A DNA stretch of 35,137 nt, taken from positions 1-35,137 of the forward strand of contig JAJDUM010000127.1 in NCBI GenBank assembly GCA_022826645.1. The letters are read 5' to 3'. Positions within the stretch are counted from its first letter, which is position 1, and the number at the start of each line of letters is the position of its first letter. This DNA comes from Candidatus Poribacteria bacterium (GTDB lineage Bacteria; Poribacteria; WGA-4E; PCPOR2b). A program made the position numbers and the translations under genes. Below are positions 1 through 8,794 of the stretch, piece by piece. Under the pieces are notes generated by a model that worked only from the letters and a program-made list of their open reading frames with translations, was not told the origin of the DNA and did no database searches.

Positions 1-63
1 GACTTTCTGCTTGAACGATTGACTATATCTCTTGAAGATACGATTTGCCAATGGATCAGACAT
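1..63 (-). CDS. IS3-family transposase OrfA, N-terminal fragment
   Basis: Reading leftwards from an ATG at 63-61, 21 codons remain before the window edge; they begin MSDPLANRIFKRYSQSFKQK. The basic, aromatic KRYSxxFKxK pattern is typical of the start of the helix-turn-helix OrfA protein of IS3-type elements, which binds the element ends and is joined to OrfB by frameshifting. A good ribosome site (AAAGGAG) sits about 7 bases before the ATG. Only the start is present, so the family call rests on a short motif. The gene points out of the window. Confidence 0.6.
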   Translation of the reverse strand, partial: MSDPLANRIFKRYSQSFKQKV

Positions 64-139
64 CTGAATGCTCCTTTCTACATCTATAATAGTGTAGTAA
101 TCAAGAGCTATTCATGTAAAGCTTATTTAGGACGGGTCA
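1..139 (-). mobile_element. Left-edge IS3-type insertion sequence (partial)
   Basis: The OrfA start at 63 is preceded on the minus strand by about 75 bases with no coding, ending in TGACCCGTCCTAAATAAGC if read inward from position 139. IS3-family elements end in 5'-TG...CA-3', so 139 is a plausible outer boundary. The inverted-repeat partner and target duplication lie outside the window, so the boundary is an inference. Confidence 0.4.
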
Positions 140-182
140 GCCCTTAATTACGCATCACGCATCACCTGTTACTTGTTGTTAA

Positions 183-1619
183 TTATTCGATACAACGTTT
201 CACGTTTACGGTGTGCCAAGAGGTAGCGCGTTCATAGGCGTGGGCGATGTGAAGGAGCGTTTTTTCTGACCACCATGGACCCGATATCTGTAGTCCGACG
301 GGCAGCCCTTCATCGCTATTGGAGGCTTCCACCTGTGCAAAACCACACGGCACGGAGATTGAGGGCAGACCGAGCAGGTTAATCAGACGGGTGTTCCGCG
401 TCAAGCGGGGACGGATACGGTTGGACTCGCTCCCGCCGGACAGATCGTGTGTAGTCCGAAGAGGAGCAGGTACAGGGGCGGTCGGAGACAAGATGCAATC
501 AACCTTCTCGAACGCCTGCACAAACTCGCGTTTGACGATCTCCCGCGCTCGAATCGTTTTAATATAGTCAGCTGCCGACAGCGACAAGCCCTCCTCAAGC
601 AGCTCCCGCACATCCACGCCATAATTCTCCCGATGTGCCGCGAGACGCTCTTCATGAAACTGCCCCGCTTCCGCCATCAGTAACTTGATTGTTACTTCAT
701 GCCCCGCCTCCGCCGCTGGCAGGTTGAGTTCGATAATTTCCACTCCCAATTCCTCAAGGGTTTTGATGGCGGCAAGAACAGTTCGCTCAACTTCTGGATC
801 AAGATCGTCAAAGAAATGCTGTTTCGGAATCCCCGCTCTAAATCCACGGACTGGACCGTTTAACCCTTCGGTGTAGTTCGGCGCTGGCTGATCCTCACTG
901 TGAACATCACGAGGATCGTAACCTGCAAGGGTGTTCATCATCAGTGCAACATCGTGAACATAGCGGCACATGGGACCCACAGTGTCAAGCGACTGAGCTA
1001 GTTCAAGGACGCCGTGCACACTGATGCGTCCGAAGGTCGGCTTTAAGCCCACGTGGCCGCACACCGCCGCAGGGATACGGATTGACCCACCTGTGTCGCT
1101 ACCCAGCGCACCGGCACAGCAACCCGCAACAACAGCTGCCGCTGAACCGCCGCTCGACCCGCCTGGCACCCGTGACGTATCCCACGGGTTAGCGGTTGCC
1201 CCAAAGTGCGGATTCTCCGTCGTGACTCCGAAAGCAAATTCATGCAGATTGGTTTTGCCGATGATGATTGCCCCGGCATCTCTCAGCTTGGAGACGAGTG
1301 CGGCGTCAAACTGTGGTGATTCGTGCGAAAAGAAATTTGAACCCGCGGTGCTTTGGGTTCCCTCAACGTAAATTATATCCTTGAGGGCTATGGGCAATCC
1401 ATGTAGCGGACTGAGATCGTTTCCATTTCTAATCTCCGCCTCCGCCTGCCTCGCCCTTTCGAGGCTTTCATCATGGAACACTGTGATGAAGGCATTCAAC
1501 TGTGGCTCATACCGGTCGATTACCTCAAGCGTTCCTTCAATCAACTCGACAGGGGAGATCTCTCCCTTGCGGATCTGTGCCGCAATTTGAGCGATTGAAC
1601 CGTAAAGTATATCGTCCAT
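183..1619 (-). CDS. Amidase-signature family amidase (GatA-like)
   Basis: This 478-residue protein belongs to the amidase signature family, which hydrolyses carboxamides with a Ser-cisSer-Lys triad. Visible are Lys80 in LPIALKDI, the glycine/serine loop GGSSGGS with Ser155, and Ser179 in SDTGGSIRIPAA, placed as in GatA and related amidases. The C-terminal LPSISVPCG and GLPVGLQI blocks are also canonical. Length is normal and no signal peptide is seen, so it is probably cytoplasmic. GGAGGT lies just before the ATG. It follows the coiled-coil gene by 11 bases on the same strand. No gatB or gatC is nearby, so a tRNA-dependent amidotransferase role is possible but unsupported; the substrate is unknown. 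Confidence 0.88.
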   Translation of the reverse strand: MDDILYGSIAQIAAQIRKGEISPVELIEGTLEVIDRYEPQLNAFITVFHDESLERARQAEAEIRNGNDLSPLHGLPIALKDIIYVEGTQSTAGSNFFSHESPQFDAALVSKLRDAGAIIIGKTNLHEFAFGVTTENPHFGATANPWDTSRVPGGSSGGSAAAVVAGCCAGALGSDTGGSIRIPAAVCGHVGLKPTFGRISVHGVLELAQSLDTVGPMCRYVHDVALMMNTLAGYDPRDVHSEDQPAPNYTEGLNGPVRGFRAGIPKQHFFDDLDPEVERTVLAAIKTLEELGVEIIELNLPAAEAGHEVTIKLLMAEAGQFHEERLAAHRENYGVDVRELLEEGLSLSAADYIKTIRAREIVKREFVQAFEKVDCILSPTAPVPAPLRTTHDLSGGSESNRIRPRLTRNTRLINLLGLPSISVPCGFAQVEASNSDEGLPVGLQISGPWWSEKTLLHIAHAYERATSWHTVNVKRCIE

Positions 1620-1630
1620 TGAGACCTCCG

Positions 1631-2047
1631 CTATCCCTTAATCAATTCAACGGCGATGGCAGCAAGTATACCAAACCAAACTGGAATCATTAGTCCAATC
1701 GTCCACTTGAAGTTATCTCGAATGTCTTTGCTCAAGCGAGATTCAGTGTCAGTAAGCCGAGAATTAAGCGAACCCATTCGCTCTTCTAGCCCAGTCATCC
1801 TATTTTCTACAGACACGATACGATTTTCCATTGAGCCCATACGTGCATCAAGTGTACTAAAACGCTCGTTCACCTGATCCAACGCACCGCGCAAGTAATT
1901 CTGTTCTTTAACAACTTCCAACAACATTTCGCCGTGCTGTTGAAGGATTTGGCTGTGCTGTTGAAGGATTTGGCTGTGCTGTTGGAGAGTATCTCTGTTT
2001 TGTTGAACGATATTTTTGATTTCCGTAATTTCCGGATTGGTATTCAT
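1631..2047 (-). CDS. Coiled-coil protein with C-terminal membrane anchor
   Basis: A 138-residue protein I cannot assign to a named family. Residues 20-42 hold heptads of the form ILQQHSQ, two of them identical at DNA level. Residues 45-108 continue as a regular heptad coiled coil (MENRI, VENRM, LEERM, LNSRL). Residues about 114-135 (TIGLMIPVWFGILAAIAVEL) form one hydrophobic segment, so it is probably a tail-anchored, oligomeric membrane protein. The overall build (long coiled coil, one C-terminal helix) resembles small phage-type or XhlA-like haemolysin proteins, but nothing else supports that. It lies directly upstream of the amidase and may be cotranscribed. Confidence 0.7.
   Translation of the reverse strand: MNTNPEITEIKNIVQQNRDTLQQHSQILQQHSQILQQHGEMLLEVVKEQNYLRGALDQVNERFSTLDARMGSMENRIVSVENRMTGLEERMGSLNSRLTDTESRLSKDIRDNFKWTIGLMIPVWFGILAAIAVELIKG
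1934..1975. repeat. Exact 21-bp tandem repeat, two copies plus partial third
   Basis: Positions 1934-1954 and 1955-1975 are identical, and a third copy starts at 1976 before diverging after about 9 bases. The unit is 21 bases, so each copy encodes exactly one coiled-coil heptad of the overlapping gene. Identity without silent changes points to recent slippage duplication. Confidence 0.9.
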
Positions 2048-2127
2048 GTGAGTCTCCTTCCGACGGAGCGCATTGTATCAACTGTCAGTCCCGTAGGTCA
2101 AGGATAAAGGGGCAACCGCCCCGCGAA

Positions 2128-2931
2128 TCATGTCCCACGTTTTAGGAGCTGATCTGCGTTTGAGCGGATTTGCGCCAAATCTTCCGGGCGACTGAGTTCG
2201 TACATAAACACCCCAGGATATTCAATCTCATCTAACGCCCCCACTACGCCGGGCCAGTCGACGGTCCCGCGTCCCGGCAGAAGATGTTCGTCCTGCTCGC
2301 CGTGATTGTCGTGTAGATGTAACGTAATCAGATGGTCACCGATGGTCCGTAATGCCTCCACAGGATCACCCCCGATATTGCGATGCCCTGTATCAATGAC
2401 CACACCCACATTTGGAGCGCCCAAATCCTCCATCAGCCCGACAAGACGCGCGGGTTCACGGGTATAACCGCGCGGCACGTTTTCGATAGCAAAGGAAACC
2501 TCTCTGGGCGCTGCGTATTCTGCAACCGTGTTAAGGTTATCCAGAAATGCCGTACGCCTTTCTGTGTGGAGCGGCTCATCAGGTTCAGGGATCTGGATAT
2601 GATGTGTCACGAGGATGCCGCCCCCTAATACCTCCATCGCATCAACCGCCTGACGATAAGCGATCAACGTCTTATCTCGCTGTGCAGCGTCAAGCGTCGC
2701 TAAATCATAATCATCGAATATCTCCAGATGTATGTGAAGCGAGTTGAGATGTAACGAGAGATCTTCCATTGCCAGCTGCAGTGCTGTGAATGACTCAAGA
2801 TCCGTGTACGAAAAATCTGGGTGATAGTCCGTCAATTCCAGCGACTCTATGCCTGCTTGCTGAAATTCGCGGAAGAGTGTCCAACTCAAGGGGCGATCTC
2901 GATGCAGTATTGTCGAAGCACCAATCTTCAT
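2128..2931 (-). CDS. Sugar phosphate isomerase/epimerase-like TIM barrel
   Basis: A 267-residue member of the AP-endonuclease-2 / xylose-isomerase-like TIM-barrel superfamily. Barrel strands are recognisable as SLELTDYH near residue 35, FAIENVPRG near 147, VGVVIDTGH near 175 and LHLHDNHGE near 205; the Glu, Asp and His in these are the usual metal-binding positions. HLLPGRGTVDW followed by a closing YELS strand is also typical. Such enzymes isomerise or epimerise sugars, inositols or hydroxypyruvate; the substrate cannot be read here. It starts with an ATG preceded by an AGGAAA site, is probably cytoplasmic, and stands alone, divergent from the nucleoside hydrolase. Confidence 0.85.
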   Translation of the reverse strand: MKIGASTILHRDRPLSWTLFREFQQAGIESLELTDYHPDFSYTDLESFTALQLAMEDLSLHLNSLHIHLEIFDDYDLATLDAAQRDKTLIAYRQAVDAMEVLGGGILVTHHIQIPEPDEPLHTERRTAFLDNLNTVAEYAAPREVSFAIENVPRGYTREPARLVGLMEDLGAPNVGVVIDTGHRNIGGDPVEALRTIGDHLITLHLHDNHGEQDEHLLPGRGTVDWPGVVGALDEIEYPGVFMYELSRPEDLAQIRSNADQLLKRGT

Positions 2932-3128
2932 GACGTTTTCCTTTCCTCTTTTCCTACTGATGCGCTCGTAGGGGCAGAAGTACCTGATTATCTATCCGTG
3001 CCCGGTCAACCATCGGGAGGATCGTTATTTCTGGATTATTAGATCAATTTCTGATAAACTTCACTTAATCATCGATACACCCAAAATCTCAAGAGACCTT
3101 TAGACATTGAGTACAAATTGGAGGAACG

Positions 3129-4019
3129 ATGCAGAAAATTATACTTGATACCGACATCGGTGATGATATCGACGACGCCCTCGCCTTGGCTTTTGCAATT
3201 ATGAGCGGTAAATTTGAACTACTTGGTGTGACGACAGTCTTTAGGAATGCTGAACAGCGCGCAGAATTAGCATGTTGTGTGTTGGACGCGTTAGGAAACA
3301 CAAATATTCCTGTTTACGCCGGAATCGGTAAAACACTGCTCCAATCCATTCCAGAGTGGAAACAGGTGGTGGCGACCCATCGACCGCAGCAAATGGAGGT
3401 TTTGAAGAGACAAGAACCGTCAGTTAAACCGAGACCAGAGAGCGCGGTAGATTTTATTATTGAGACGGTGATGGCAAGCGATGGAGACATCACGCTTGTA
3501 CCTATTGGTCCATTTACAAATATCGCGGCGGCGTTTACTTTGGAGCCTCGTTTAGCCCAAAAAACGCAGATCTGCATGATGGGTGGCGTGACAGACCGGG
3601 TACGAGCGGAATGGAATGCGCTCTGCGATCCTGAAGCAACTCGTATTGTGTTCGGCACCGGAGTACCGATTACAATGGTCGGACTTGATGTTACAACGAA
3701 GTGCGTCATGAGTTATGAACAGGTCAGCGCGATAGGGGCAGTCGATCGCCCGATTAACCGAATCTGTTATGAGCTTATCCATCTATGGGGTGGTAATAAC
3801 CCAGAGCCACAACCTACCCTGCATGATCCGTTGGCGTTAGCAACTCTTCTTGATCCCAGTTTGTGTGAAACACGTGATATGCGGATTGAGGTGGAAACGA
3901 GTGCAGATCATCTGCGCGGCGCAACTGTGCCGGTAGCGGGTGAGCCAAACGCTTCCGTTTGCGTGTCCGTTGATGCGCCTCGGTTTATGGATTACTTTAT
4001 CGAAACATTGACGGCATAA
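3129..4019 (+). CDS. Inosine/uridine-preferring nucleoside hydrolase
   Basis: A 296-residue nucleoside N-ribohydrolase, which splits nucleosides into ribose and free base. The N-terminal signature DTDIGDDIDDALAL (residues 7-20) carries the aspartate cluster that binds calcium and the ribose. VPIGPFTNIAAAF near residue 125, MMGG near 150, EWNALCDPEA near 162 and the C-terminal HDPLALA near 232 are all family hallmarks. Length fits the family (about 310). The start has an excellent ribosome site, TTGGAGGAACG, before the ATG. There is no signal peptide, so nucleoside salvage in the cytoplasm is the likely role. It is a single-gene unit between two minus-strand genes. Confidence 0.92.
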   Translation: MQKIILDTDIGDDIDDALALAFAIMSGKFELLGVTTVFRNAEQRAELACCVLDALGNTNIPVYAGIGKTLLQSIPEWKQVVATHRPQQMEVLKRQEPSVKPRPESAVDFIIETVMASDGDITLVPIGPFTNIAAAFTLEPRLAQKTQICMMGGVTDRVRAEWNALCDPEATRIVFGTGVPITMVGLDVTTKCVMSYEQVSAIGAVDRPINRICYELIHLWGGNNPEPQPTLHDPLALATLLDPSLCETRDMRIEVETSADHLRGATVPVAGEPNASVCVSVDAPRFMDYFIETLTA

Positions 4020-4060
4020 TAAAGTGGTGATTTAATAGATGAATCAACCGGTTGAACTTT

Positions 4061-4429
4061 TCACCGGCGTTGCTTCCGTTCCTGATAGAGCATTTCCATC
4101 AGTTTCGCCACATCAGGGTTATCAGGCTCGAGTCGCATAACGGCTTCGCCTTCAGCAATCGCGGCGTCCAACATGCCCACATTGTAATATGCCCAACCGA
4201 GCGCTGCGTGGATGATCGCATTATCCGGGTCTGAATACAGCGCCTGCCGGTAGTGGTCAATCGCTTCGTCATACCTTTTTTCTTTAAGATAGATGTTTCC
4301 CTGTTCAAAGTGCGAGTTGGCGTGCTTGGTAATCGGTATATCTCTCTCTGATCCAGACTGATAACTCGCTCCGCAACCTATCAAAAATACAAGCGTCAAC
4401 CAGATTGCTCGGCTAAACCACAGTTCCAT
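4061..4429 (-). CDS. Small TPR-repeat lipoprotein
   Basis: A 122-residue protein with a hydrophobic N-terminus ending in LVFLIGC, a good lipobox, so it should be lipidated and anchored in an envelope membrane. After a short linker come two tetratricopeptide repeats (about residues 40-75 and 75-108; pattern A-x-x-x-GWAYYNVGMLDAAIAE), a scaffold for protein contacts. I chose the ATG at 4429 because AGAGGT lies 7 bases upstream; a GTG three codons earlier (4438) has its purine stretch touching the start. The C-terminus is basic (QERKQRR). It is alone and divergent from the ThuA gene; partner unknown. Confidence 0.75.
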   Translation of the reverse strand: MELWFSRAIWLTLVFLIGCGASYQSGSERDIPITKHANSHFEQGNIYLKEKRYDEAIDHYRQALYSDPDNAIIHAALGWAYYNVGMLDAAIAEGEAVMRLEPDNPDVAKLMEMLYQERKQRR

Positions 4430-4558
4430 CGCAGCCACCTCTTTCTATAAAATAAGATAGCATTCTGGCAGATTTCTGTCAATCCGAAAGGCAAGTTGGC
4501 GTTACATGCAAGAAAAGGTAGGGAGACGAATCCACCCTGCCATTCCGAGAATGATAAC

Positions 4559-4587
4559 TTGTGTTTTGCGCCAATTTATGATATTAT
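4559..4587 (+). promoter_or_regulatory. Probable sigma-70 promoter for the ThuA gene
   Basis: TTGTGT at 4559-4564 and TATTAT at 4582-4587 are separated by 17 bases in an AT-rich divergent intergenic region. The start of transcription would fall near 4594, about 75 bases before the ThuA start codon. Confidence 0.4.
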
Positions 4588-4669
4588 AAACCCATATTCA
4601 CATTGTAGTTTTCACATCGTAATTATTGTTAATCAATAAATTATCAACATTCTATGAGGAGGAAATGTA

Positions 4670-5299
4670 ATGGCTAAGATTAATACGCTGGTCTTTGCAG
4701 GGGGAGCTGTCCACGATTGGAAAGGGTGTAGCGGAGTAATAATTGACACACTATCGCAGCGGGATGAGTTTGAGATTACCAAGGTAGAAGAGGACCTGGA
4801 TGCCTTGGTTGCCCCAAATCTTGACCCGTATGACCTAATTGTTTTCTATTACACGATCGGCGAAATAACGGATGCACAAAAGAACGGCTTACTGAATCAT
4901 ATAGCTTCGGGTAAGGGTTATGTCGGGGTGCACTCGGCGGCAGATTCATTTCGAGAATGTCCAGAATACAGATCGATGGTCGGCGGCTATTTTGTCACAC
5001 ACCCACGCTATCGAGACTATCAGGTGAGCATTGTGGACGAGGAGCATCCGATCACGGACGGACTTGATGAAACCGTAGTTACGGATGAGCAGTATATCCT
5101 CGACTATGATCCGCGTAATCACGTACTTGCCTCCGCACTGTGGCAGGGCGACGCAATGCCCATCGCGTGGACCAAGAGTTGGGGAGAGGGTCGAGTGTTT
5201 TATCTGGCACTGGGACACGATGCCAAAGCGTGCGAACATCAAATCTTTGGCACACTCCTGGAACGGGGAGCACTCTGGGCAGGCACGCCAGGCGAATAG
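4670..5299 (+). CDS. ThuA-domain (trehalose-utilisation-like) protein
   Basis: A 209-residue single-domain protein of the ThuA family, which has a class I glutamine-amidotransferase-like fold. Signs are the start TLVFAGGAVHDW, the strand DLIVFYYTIGEIT, GKGYVGVHSAADSF near residue 84, GGYFVTHPRY near 104, HPITDGLDE near 126 and GRVFYLALGHD near 180. ThuA proteins are tied to sugar (trehalose, sucrose) metabolism in some bacteria, but their chemistry is poorly defined. The translation start is very strong (GAGGAGGAAATGTA before ATG). There is no signal peptide, unlike many secreted ThuA relatives. Its 173-base distance from recX suggests a separate unit. Confidence 0.87.
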   Translation: MAKINTLVFAGGAVHDWKGCSGVIIDTLSQRDEFEITKVEEDLDALVAPNLDPYDLIVFYYTIGEITDAQKNGLLNHIASGKGYVGVHSAADSFRECPEYRSMVGGYFVTHPRYRDYQVSIVDEEHPITDGLDETVVTDEQYILDYDPRNHVLASALWQGDAMPIAWTKSWGEGRVFYLALGHDAKACEHQIFGTLLERGALWAGTPGE

Positions 5300-5472
5300 G
5301 GTCTGCCTTGTAGCTTCGGAGTTACCGCGTGGTGCAAAATTAACCTGAATCATATTCATACCTTTTTCCGTAACTATGTTAGATGAGGGGATTAGAAAAA
5401 TGTAGTGGGGATATCTGGTTCTGCTTTCTTGAAACGTAGAGGCGAGGTGTGGGTAGAGGTTAGTGTGTATGA

Positions 5473-6117
5473 ATGATGAAAAAACAGCTCACAGACATCC
5501 AAATAAATGAGGAAACGCCTTCGCACCGAGCCCTTTTCCTTGATGGGCTCTACTTTGATAGCGTCGATGCAGATTGTATACCCAAGCTCGGGCTACGCGT
5601 TGGATTGGCGATCGAGCCAGAGGTGCTTCGCAAGCTAATCGAGGCAGACGAGGGCATGCGCGCAAAGAACTGCGCTCTTGCGCTGCTATCCGAAGAGAGT
5701 TATAGCAAGAGTCAGGTGACCTATCAACTGAGGCAGAGAGGTTTTGGTACGGAGGCGATCGACAGAGCAGTAGAGGATTTAGAGCAGCTTGGTCATATCA
5801 AAGATGAAGACTTTGCTAAGCGGTGGGTAACTCGTCGACAACGATCAAAGCCAAAAGGCAAAAAGATGTTGGCACACGAATTGGCCAATCAGCGCATAGA
5901 CAGAACCACAGTAGAACGTGTACTCGCAGGAATTGACCATTCGGAGGAAGCAGACACAGCATTGGAATTGGCGCGAAAACAAGCAAAACGGTACCAATCC
6001 CTCCAACCGGAGGTCGCAAAACGGCGGCTGCACGGTTTTCTGCTCAGACGTGGATTTGACTACGAGACGATTCAAAGCGTAATCGGGCGTGTATTGATCA
6101 GAGGAAACAGAAAATGA
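5473..6117 (+). CDS. recX: Regulatory protein RecX
   Basis: A 214-residue RecX family protein, the modulator that binds RecA filaments and limits strand exchange. It has the family's three-helix repeats: CALALLSEESYSKSQVTYQL near residues 65-85 with the RQRGFG turn, GHIKDEDFAKRWV near 110-125, and a final FLLRRGFDYETI near 190-203. The N-terminal 55 residues resemble the extended segment of some RecX proteins. The ribosome site is weak; ATGATG offers two neighbouring starts. Its stop overlaps the alaS start as ATGA, giving translational coupling. RecX normally sits next to recA; here recA is almost 19 kb away. Confidence 0.88.
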   Translation: MMKKQLTDIQINEETPSHRALFLDGLYFDSVDADCIPKLGLRVGLAIEPEVLRKLIEADEGMRAKNCALALLSEESYSKSQVTYQLRQRGFGTEAIDRAVEDLEQLGHIKDEDFAKRWVTRRQRSKPKGKKMLAHELANQRIDRTTVERVLAGIDHSEEADTALELARKQAKRYQSLQPEVAKRRLHGFLLRRGFDYETIQSVIGRVLIRGNRK

Positions 6118-8762
6118 CATCAGATGAAATCAGATCGGATTTTCTCGAATACTTCCGCAAACAGGGGCATACGGTTGTTCCGAGTGCCCCGCTAATACCT
6201 GCCGATGACCCAACTTTGCTGTTTACAAATGCAGGGATGAACCAGTTTAAGGATGTGTTTCTGGGAACCGGACGACGTGACTACAGCCGGGCTGCTGATA
6301 CCCAAAAGGTGCTACGCGTCAGCGGAAAACATAACGACTTAGAAGAGGTGGGCTACTCGCCGGGACACCATACCTTTTTTGAAATGTTGGGTAACTGGTC
6401 ATTCGGAGATTACTACAAGCGCGAAGCGATTGCTTATGCTTGGGAATTAATTGCGGAGATATGGAAAGTCCCGAAGGAACTGCTCTGGGCAACAGTTCAC
6501 GACACCGATGACGAATCTGAAAAGCTATGGCTGGAAGAGACCGATATCCCGCTTGAGCGTATCCGCCGATTCGATAAAGACAATTTCTGGGAGATGGGTG
6601 AGACCGGCCCCTGTGGCCCCTGTTCAGAACTTTTCGTCGATCTTGGTCCTGAAATGGATCCTGCGTCCGTTGGTGACCCCAACACGGGCCCCAATATCAG
6701 CGAGCGATTTCGAGAGATCTGGAATTTGGTTTTTATCCAATACAATCGAGATGCATCAGGGAAACTGCACCCGTTACCGGAGAAACACGTTGACACAGGC
6801 ATGGGCTTTGAGCGAATAGTTGCCATCTTACAGGGCGTTGATTCAAACTATAAGACGGACGTGTTCATACCGATCCTTGACGAGATCTCTAATATTACCA
6901 ATCGGGATTATTTCCACGATGAGCGCGGGGTGCCACATCGCGTAATAGCAGATCATATTCGGTGTCTCACGTTTGCCATTGGCGATGGGGTGATGCCCTC
7001 CAATGAAGGGCGGGGCTATGTGATCCGCCGTATCTTACGTCGCGCCGTGCTATATGGAAAACGGTTGGGCATGGAGGAGCCATTCATCTACAATCTTGTA
7101 GACACGGTGATTAGCCAGCTCGGACCTGTCTTTCCTGATGTACTACCGCGGCAGGACTTTATTAAACGAATTATCCAGGGTGAGGAGAGGCGATTCCATC
7201 AGACACTTGATCGTGGACTCGAAATTCTTCGTGGTTCGCTTGATGAATTGGAAACACAAAATCAGTCTGTTCTCTCAGGGAATCGCGCTTTTGAGTTATA
7301 TGATACGTTCGGATTTCCACTGGATCTGACACAGATGCTCGCGCGGGAGCGCGATTTCACTGTCGATGAGGTTGGCTTTACCGAGAGCATGACACAACAG
7401 CGAGAGCGCAGCCGTGCGGATTGGAAAGCTGCGGGTGGCGCAGATCAGGGAGAAGCAGTCTACGCGGACATCCTCAAGGAATCTGATGCAACCACGTTTT
7501 TAGGCTACGACCAATCGACCACAGAAGCCGAAGTCATCGCTCTCGTTCGAGGAAATGAGCTTGCTTCGGGCGTTCATGAGGGGGAGGAGATTTCCGTTAT
7601 TCTGAATCAGACACCGTTTTACGGAGACTCCGGTGGTCAAATCGGTGACATCGGGGTCATTGAAAGCCAAAATGCAAAGCTAAAAGTCATTGATACTGTA
7701 AAACCTGTGCCGGATCTGTTCGTTCATAGATGTGAGGTTGTTGAGGGAGAAATTACCCCACAGACAACAGTGGAAGCCAAGATTGATGCTGATCGCCGCC
7801 AACACATAGCTGTCAGTCACACCGCTACGCATATCCTCCATCATGCCTTGCGCGCCGTTCTTGGATCGCACGTGGGTCAAGCGGGTTCACTCGTTGAGTC
7901 GGGGCGACTACGATTTGATTTCACGCACTATGAAGCCGTCAGTCCGGAAAACCTTTACGAGATCGAGAGTGAGATCAACGACAAGGTGCGCCTCAATAGT
8001 GGTGTCGAAACGGAACATCTCCCGCTCCAGACTGCAAAAGACCGTGGTGCTCTTGCCTTCTTTGGTGAGAAGTATGGCGAGACTGTACGCTTTGTCCAGA
8101 TCGGTGATTACAGCAAGGAACTATGTGGTGGGACCCATGTTCACGCATCCGGCGAAATTGGGTTGGTAAAAATTATCAGTGAGAGCAGTATCGCGGCTGG
8201 TGTCCGTCGCATTGAGGCGTTGACCGGAGCCGGTGCGTATCAGCATATCCGTGCCGAGGACGAAACACTGACTGCCATAGCCAATCTGCTTAAAACCTCT
8301 AAACAAGCAACGCCTGAACGCATCGAAGCGGTGCTTCAAACCAATCGGGAGTTAGAAAGGCAGATCAATGAGTTTCAAGCGCAGCTGACGCAATCGCAGG
8401 CAGCTGATTTGGTCAACAGTGCTGTGACCGTTGATGGCTTTCGCGTGATTGCTGCTGTCCTTGACAATACCGATCGGAATGGGCTTCGGCAACTTGTTGA
8501 TGATTTGAAAAACCGCATCGGAACCGGTGTGGTTGTACTCGCTTCGGCAAGTGGGAATGATGTCGCTTTTGCCGCGGGTGTAACTTCAGATCTCGTTAAA
8601 ACACGTGGCTTGCAAGCTGGCAAGATTATCCAATCGGTAACACGTCTTGCCGACGGTCGTGGCGGCGGACGCCCTGAACTTGCTCAAGGCGGAGCCAGGG
8701 ACCCAAGCAAGATGACAGAAGCAATCGATGCCGTCATGAAAATTGTGGCGGACCAGGCTTAA
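6114..8762 (+). CDS. alaS: Alanine--tRNA ligase
   Basis: A full-length 882-residue alanyl-tRNA synthetase, which charges tRNA-Ala in the cytoplasm. The class II aminoacylation core is at the N-terminus (SDEIRSDFLEYFRKQGH, then LLFTNAGMNQFKDVFLG and SPGHHTFFEMLGNWSFGDYY). The tRNA-recognition region follows, then the editing domain with zinc ligands His569 and His573 (HTATH) and Cys671 and His675 (CGGTH). A C-terminal DHHA1-type domain ends in a glycine-rich GRGGGRPELAQGG. Nothing is missing. AGAGGAAA precedes the ATG inside the end of recX, so the two are coupled. The recX-alaS order is a widely conserved arrangement that usually follows recA. Confidence 0.98.
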   Translation: MTSDEIRSDFLEYFRKQGHTVVPSAPLIPADDPTLLFTNAGMNQFKDVFLGTGRRDYSRAADTQKVLRVSGKHNDLEEVGYSPGHHTFFEMLGNWSFGDYYKREAIAYAWELIAEIWKVPKELLWATVHDTDDESEKLWLEETDIPLERIRRFDKDNFWEMGETGPCGPCSELFVDLGPEMDPASVGDPNTGPNISERFREIWNLVFIQYNRDASGKLHPLPEKHVDTGMGFERIVAILQGVDSNYKTDVFIPILDEISNITNRDYFHDERGVPHRVIADHIRCLTFAIGDGVMPSNEGRGYVIRRILRRAVLYGKRLGMEEPFIYNLVDTVISQLGPVFPDVLPRQDFIKRIIQGEERRFHQTLDRGLEILRGSLDELETQNQSVLSGNRAFELYDTFGFPLDLTQMLARERDFTVDEVGFTESMTQQRERSRADWKAAGGADQGEAVYADILKESDATTFLGYDQSTTEAEVIALVRGNELASGVHEGEEISVILNQTPFYGDSGGQIGDIGVIESQNAKLKVIDTVKPVPDLFVHRCEVVEGEITPQTTVEAKIDADRRQHIAVSHTATHILHHALRAVLGSHVGQAGSLVESGRLRFDFTHYEAVSPENLYEIESEINDKVRLNSGVETEHLPLQTAKDRGALAFFGEKYGETVRFVQIGDYSKELCGGTHVHASGEIGLVKIISESSIAAGVRRIEALTGAGAYQHIRAEDETLTAIANLLKTSKQATPERIEAVLQTNRELERQINEFQAQLTQSQAADLVNSAVTVDGFRVIAAVLDNTDRNGLRQLVDDLKNRIGTGVVVLASASGNDVAFAAGVTSDLVKTRGLQAGKIIQSVTRLADGRGGGRPELAQGGARDPSKMTEAIDAVMKIVADQA

Positions 8763-8772
8763 ATATTGACTA

Positions 8773-8794
8773 CCCTCCCCTAAAATCGGGAGGG
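8773..8794. repeat. CCCTCCC/GGGAGGG hairpin element (copy 1)
   Basis: A perfect 7-bp inverted repeat, CCCTCCC at 8773-8779 and GGGAGGG at 8788-8794, lies between alaS and the next gene and is followed by ACACAACTCC. There is no T-run after it, so it is a poor intrinsic terminator. A related structure with similar flanks occurs at 18414-18438. Confidence 0.6.

Noticed and set aside
151..164. CGCATCA tandem pair near the left IS edge as a target duplication
   Set aside because: The copies are adjacent rather than flanking an element, so they cannot be a target-site duplication.
2940..3060. Degenerate GTAGGGGCAG repeat-like sequence before the nucleoside hydrolase
   Set aside because: Only short pairings (CCCG/CGGG) are visible and no second copy is present in the window.
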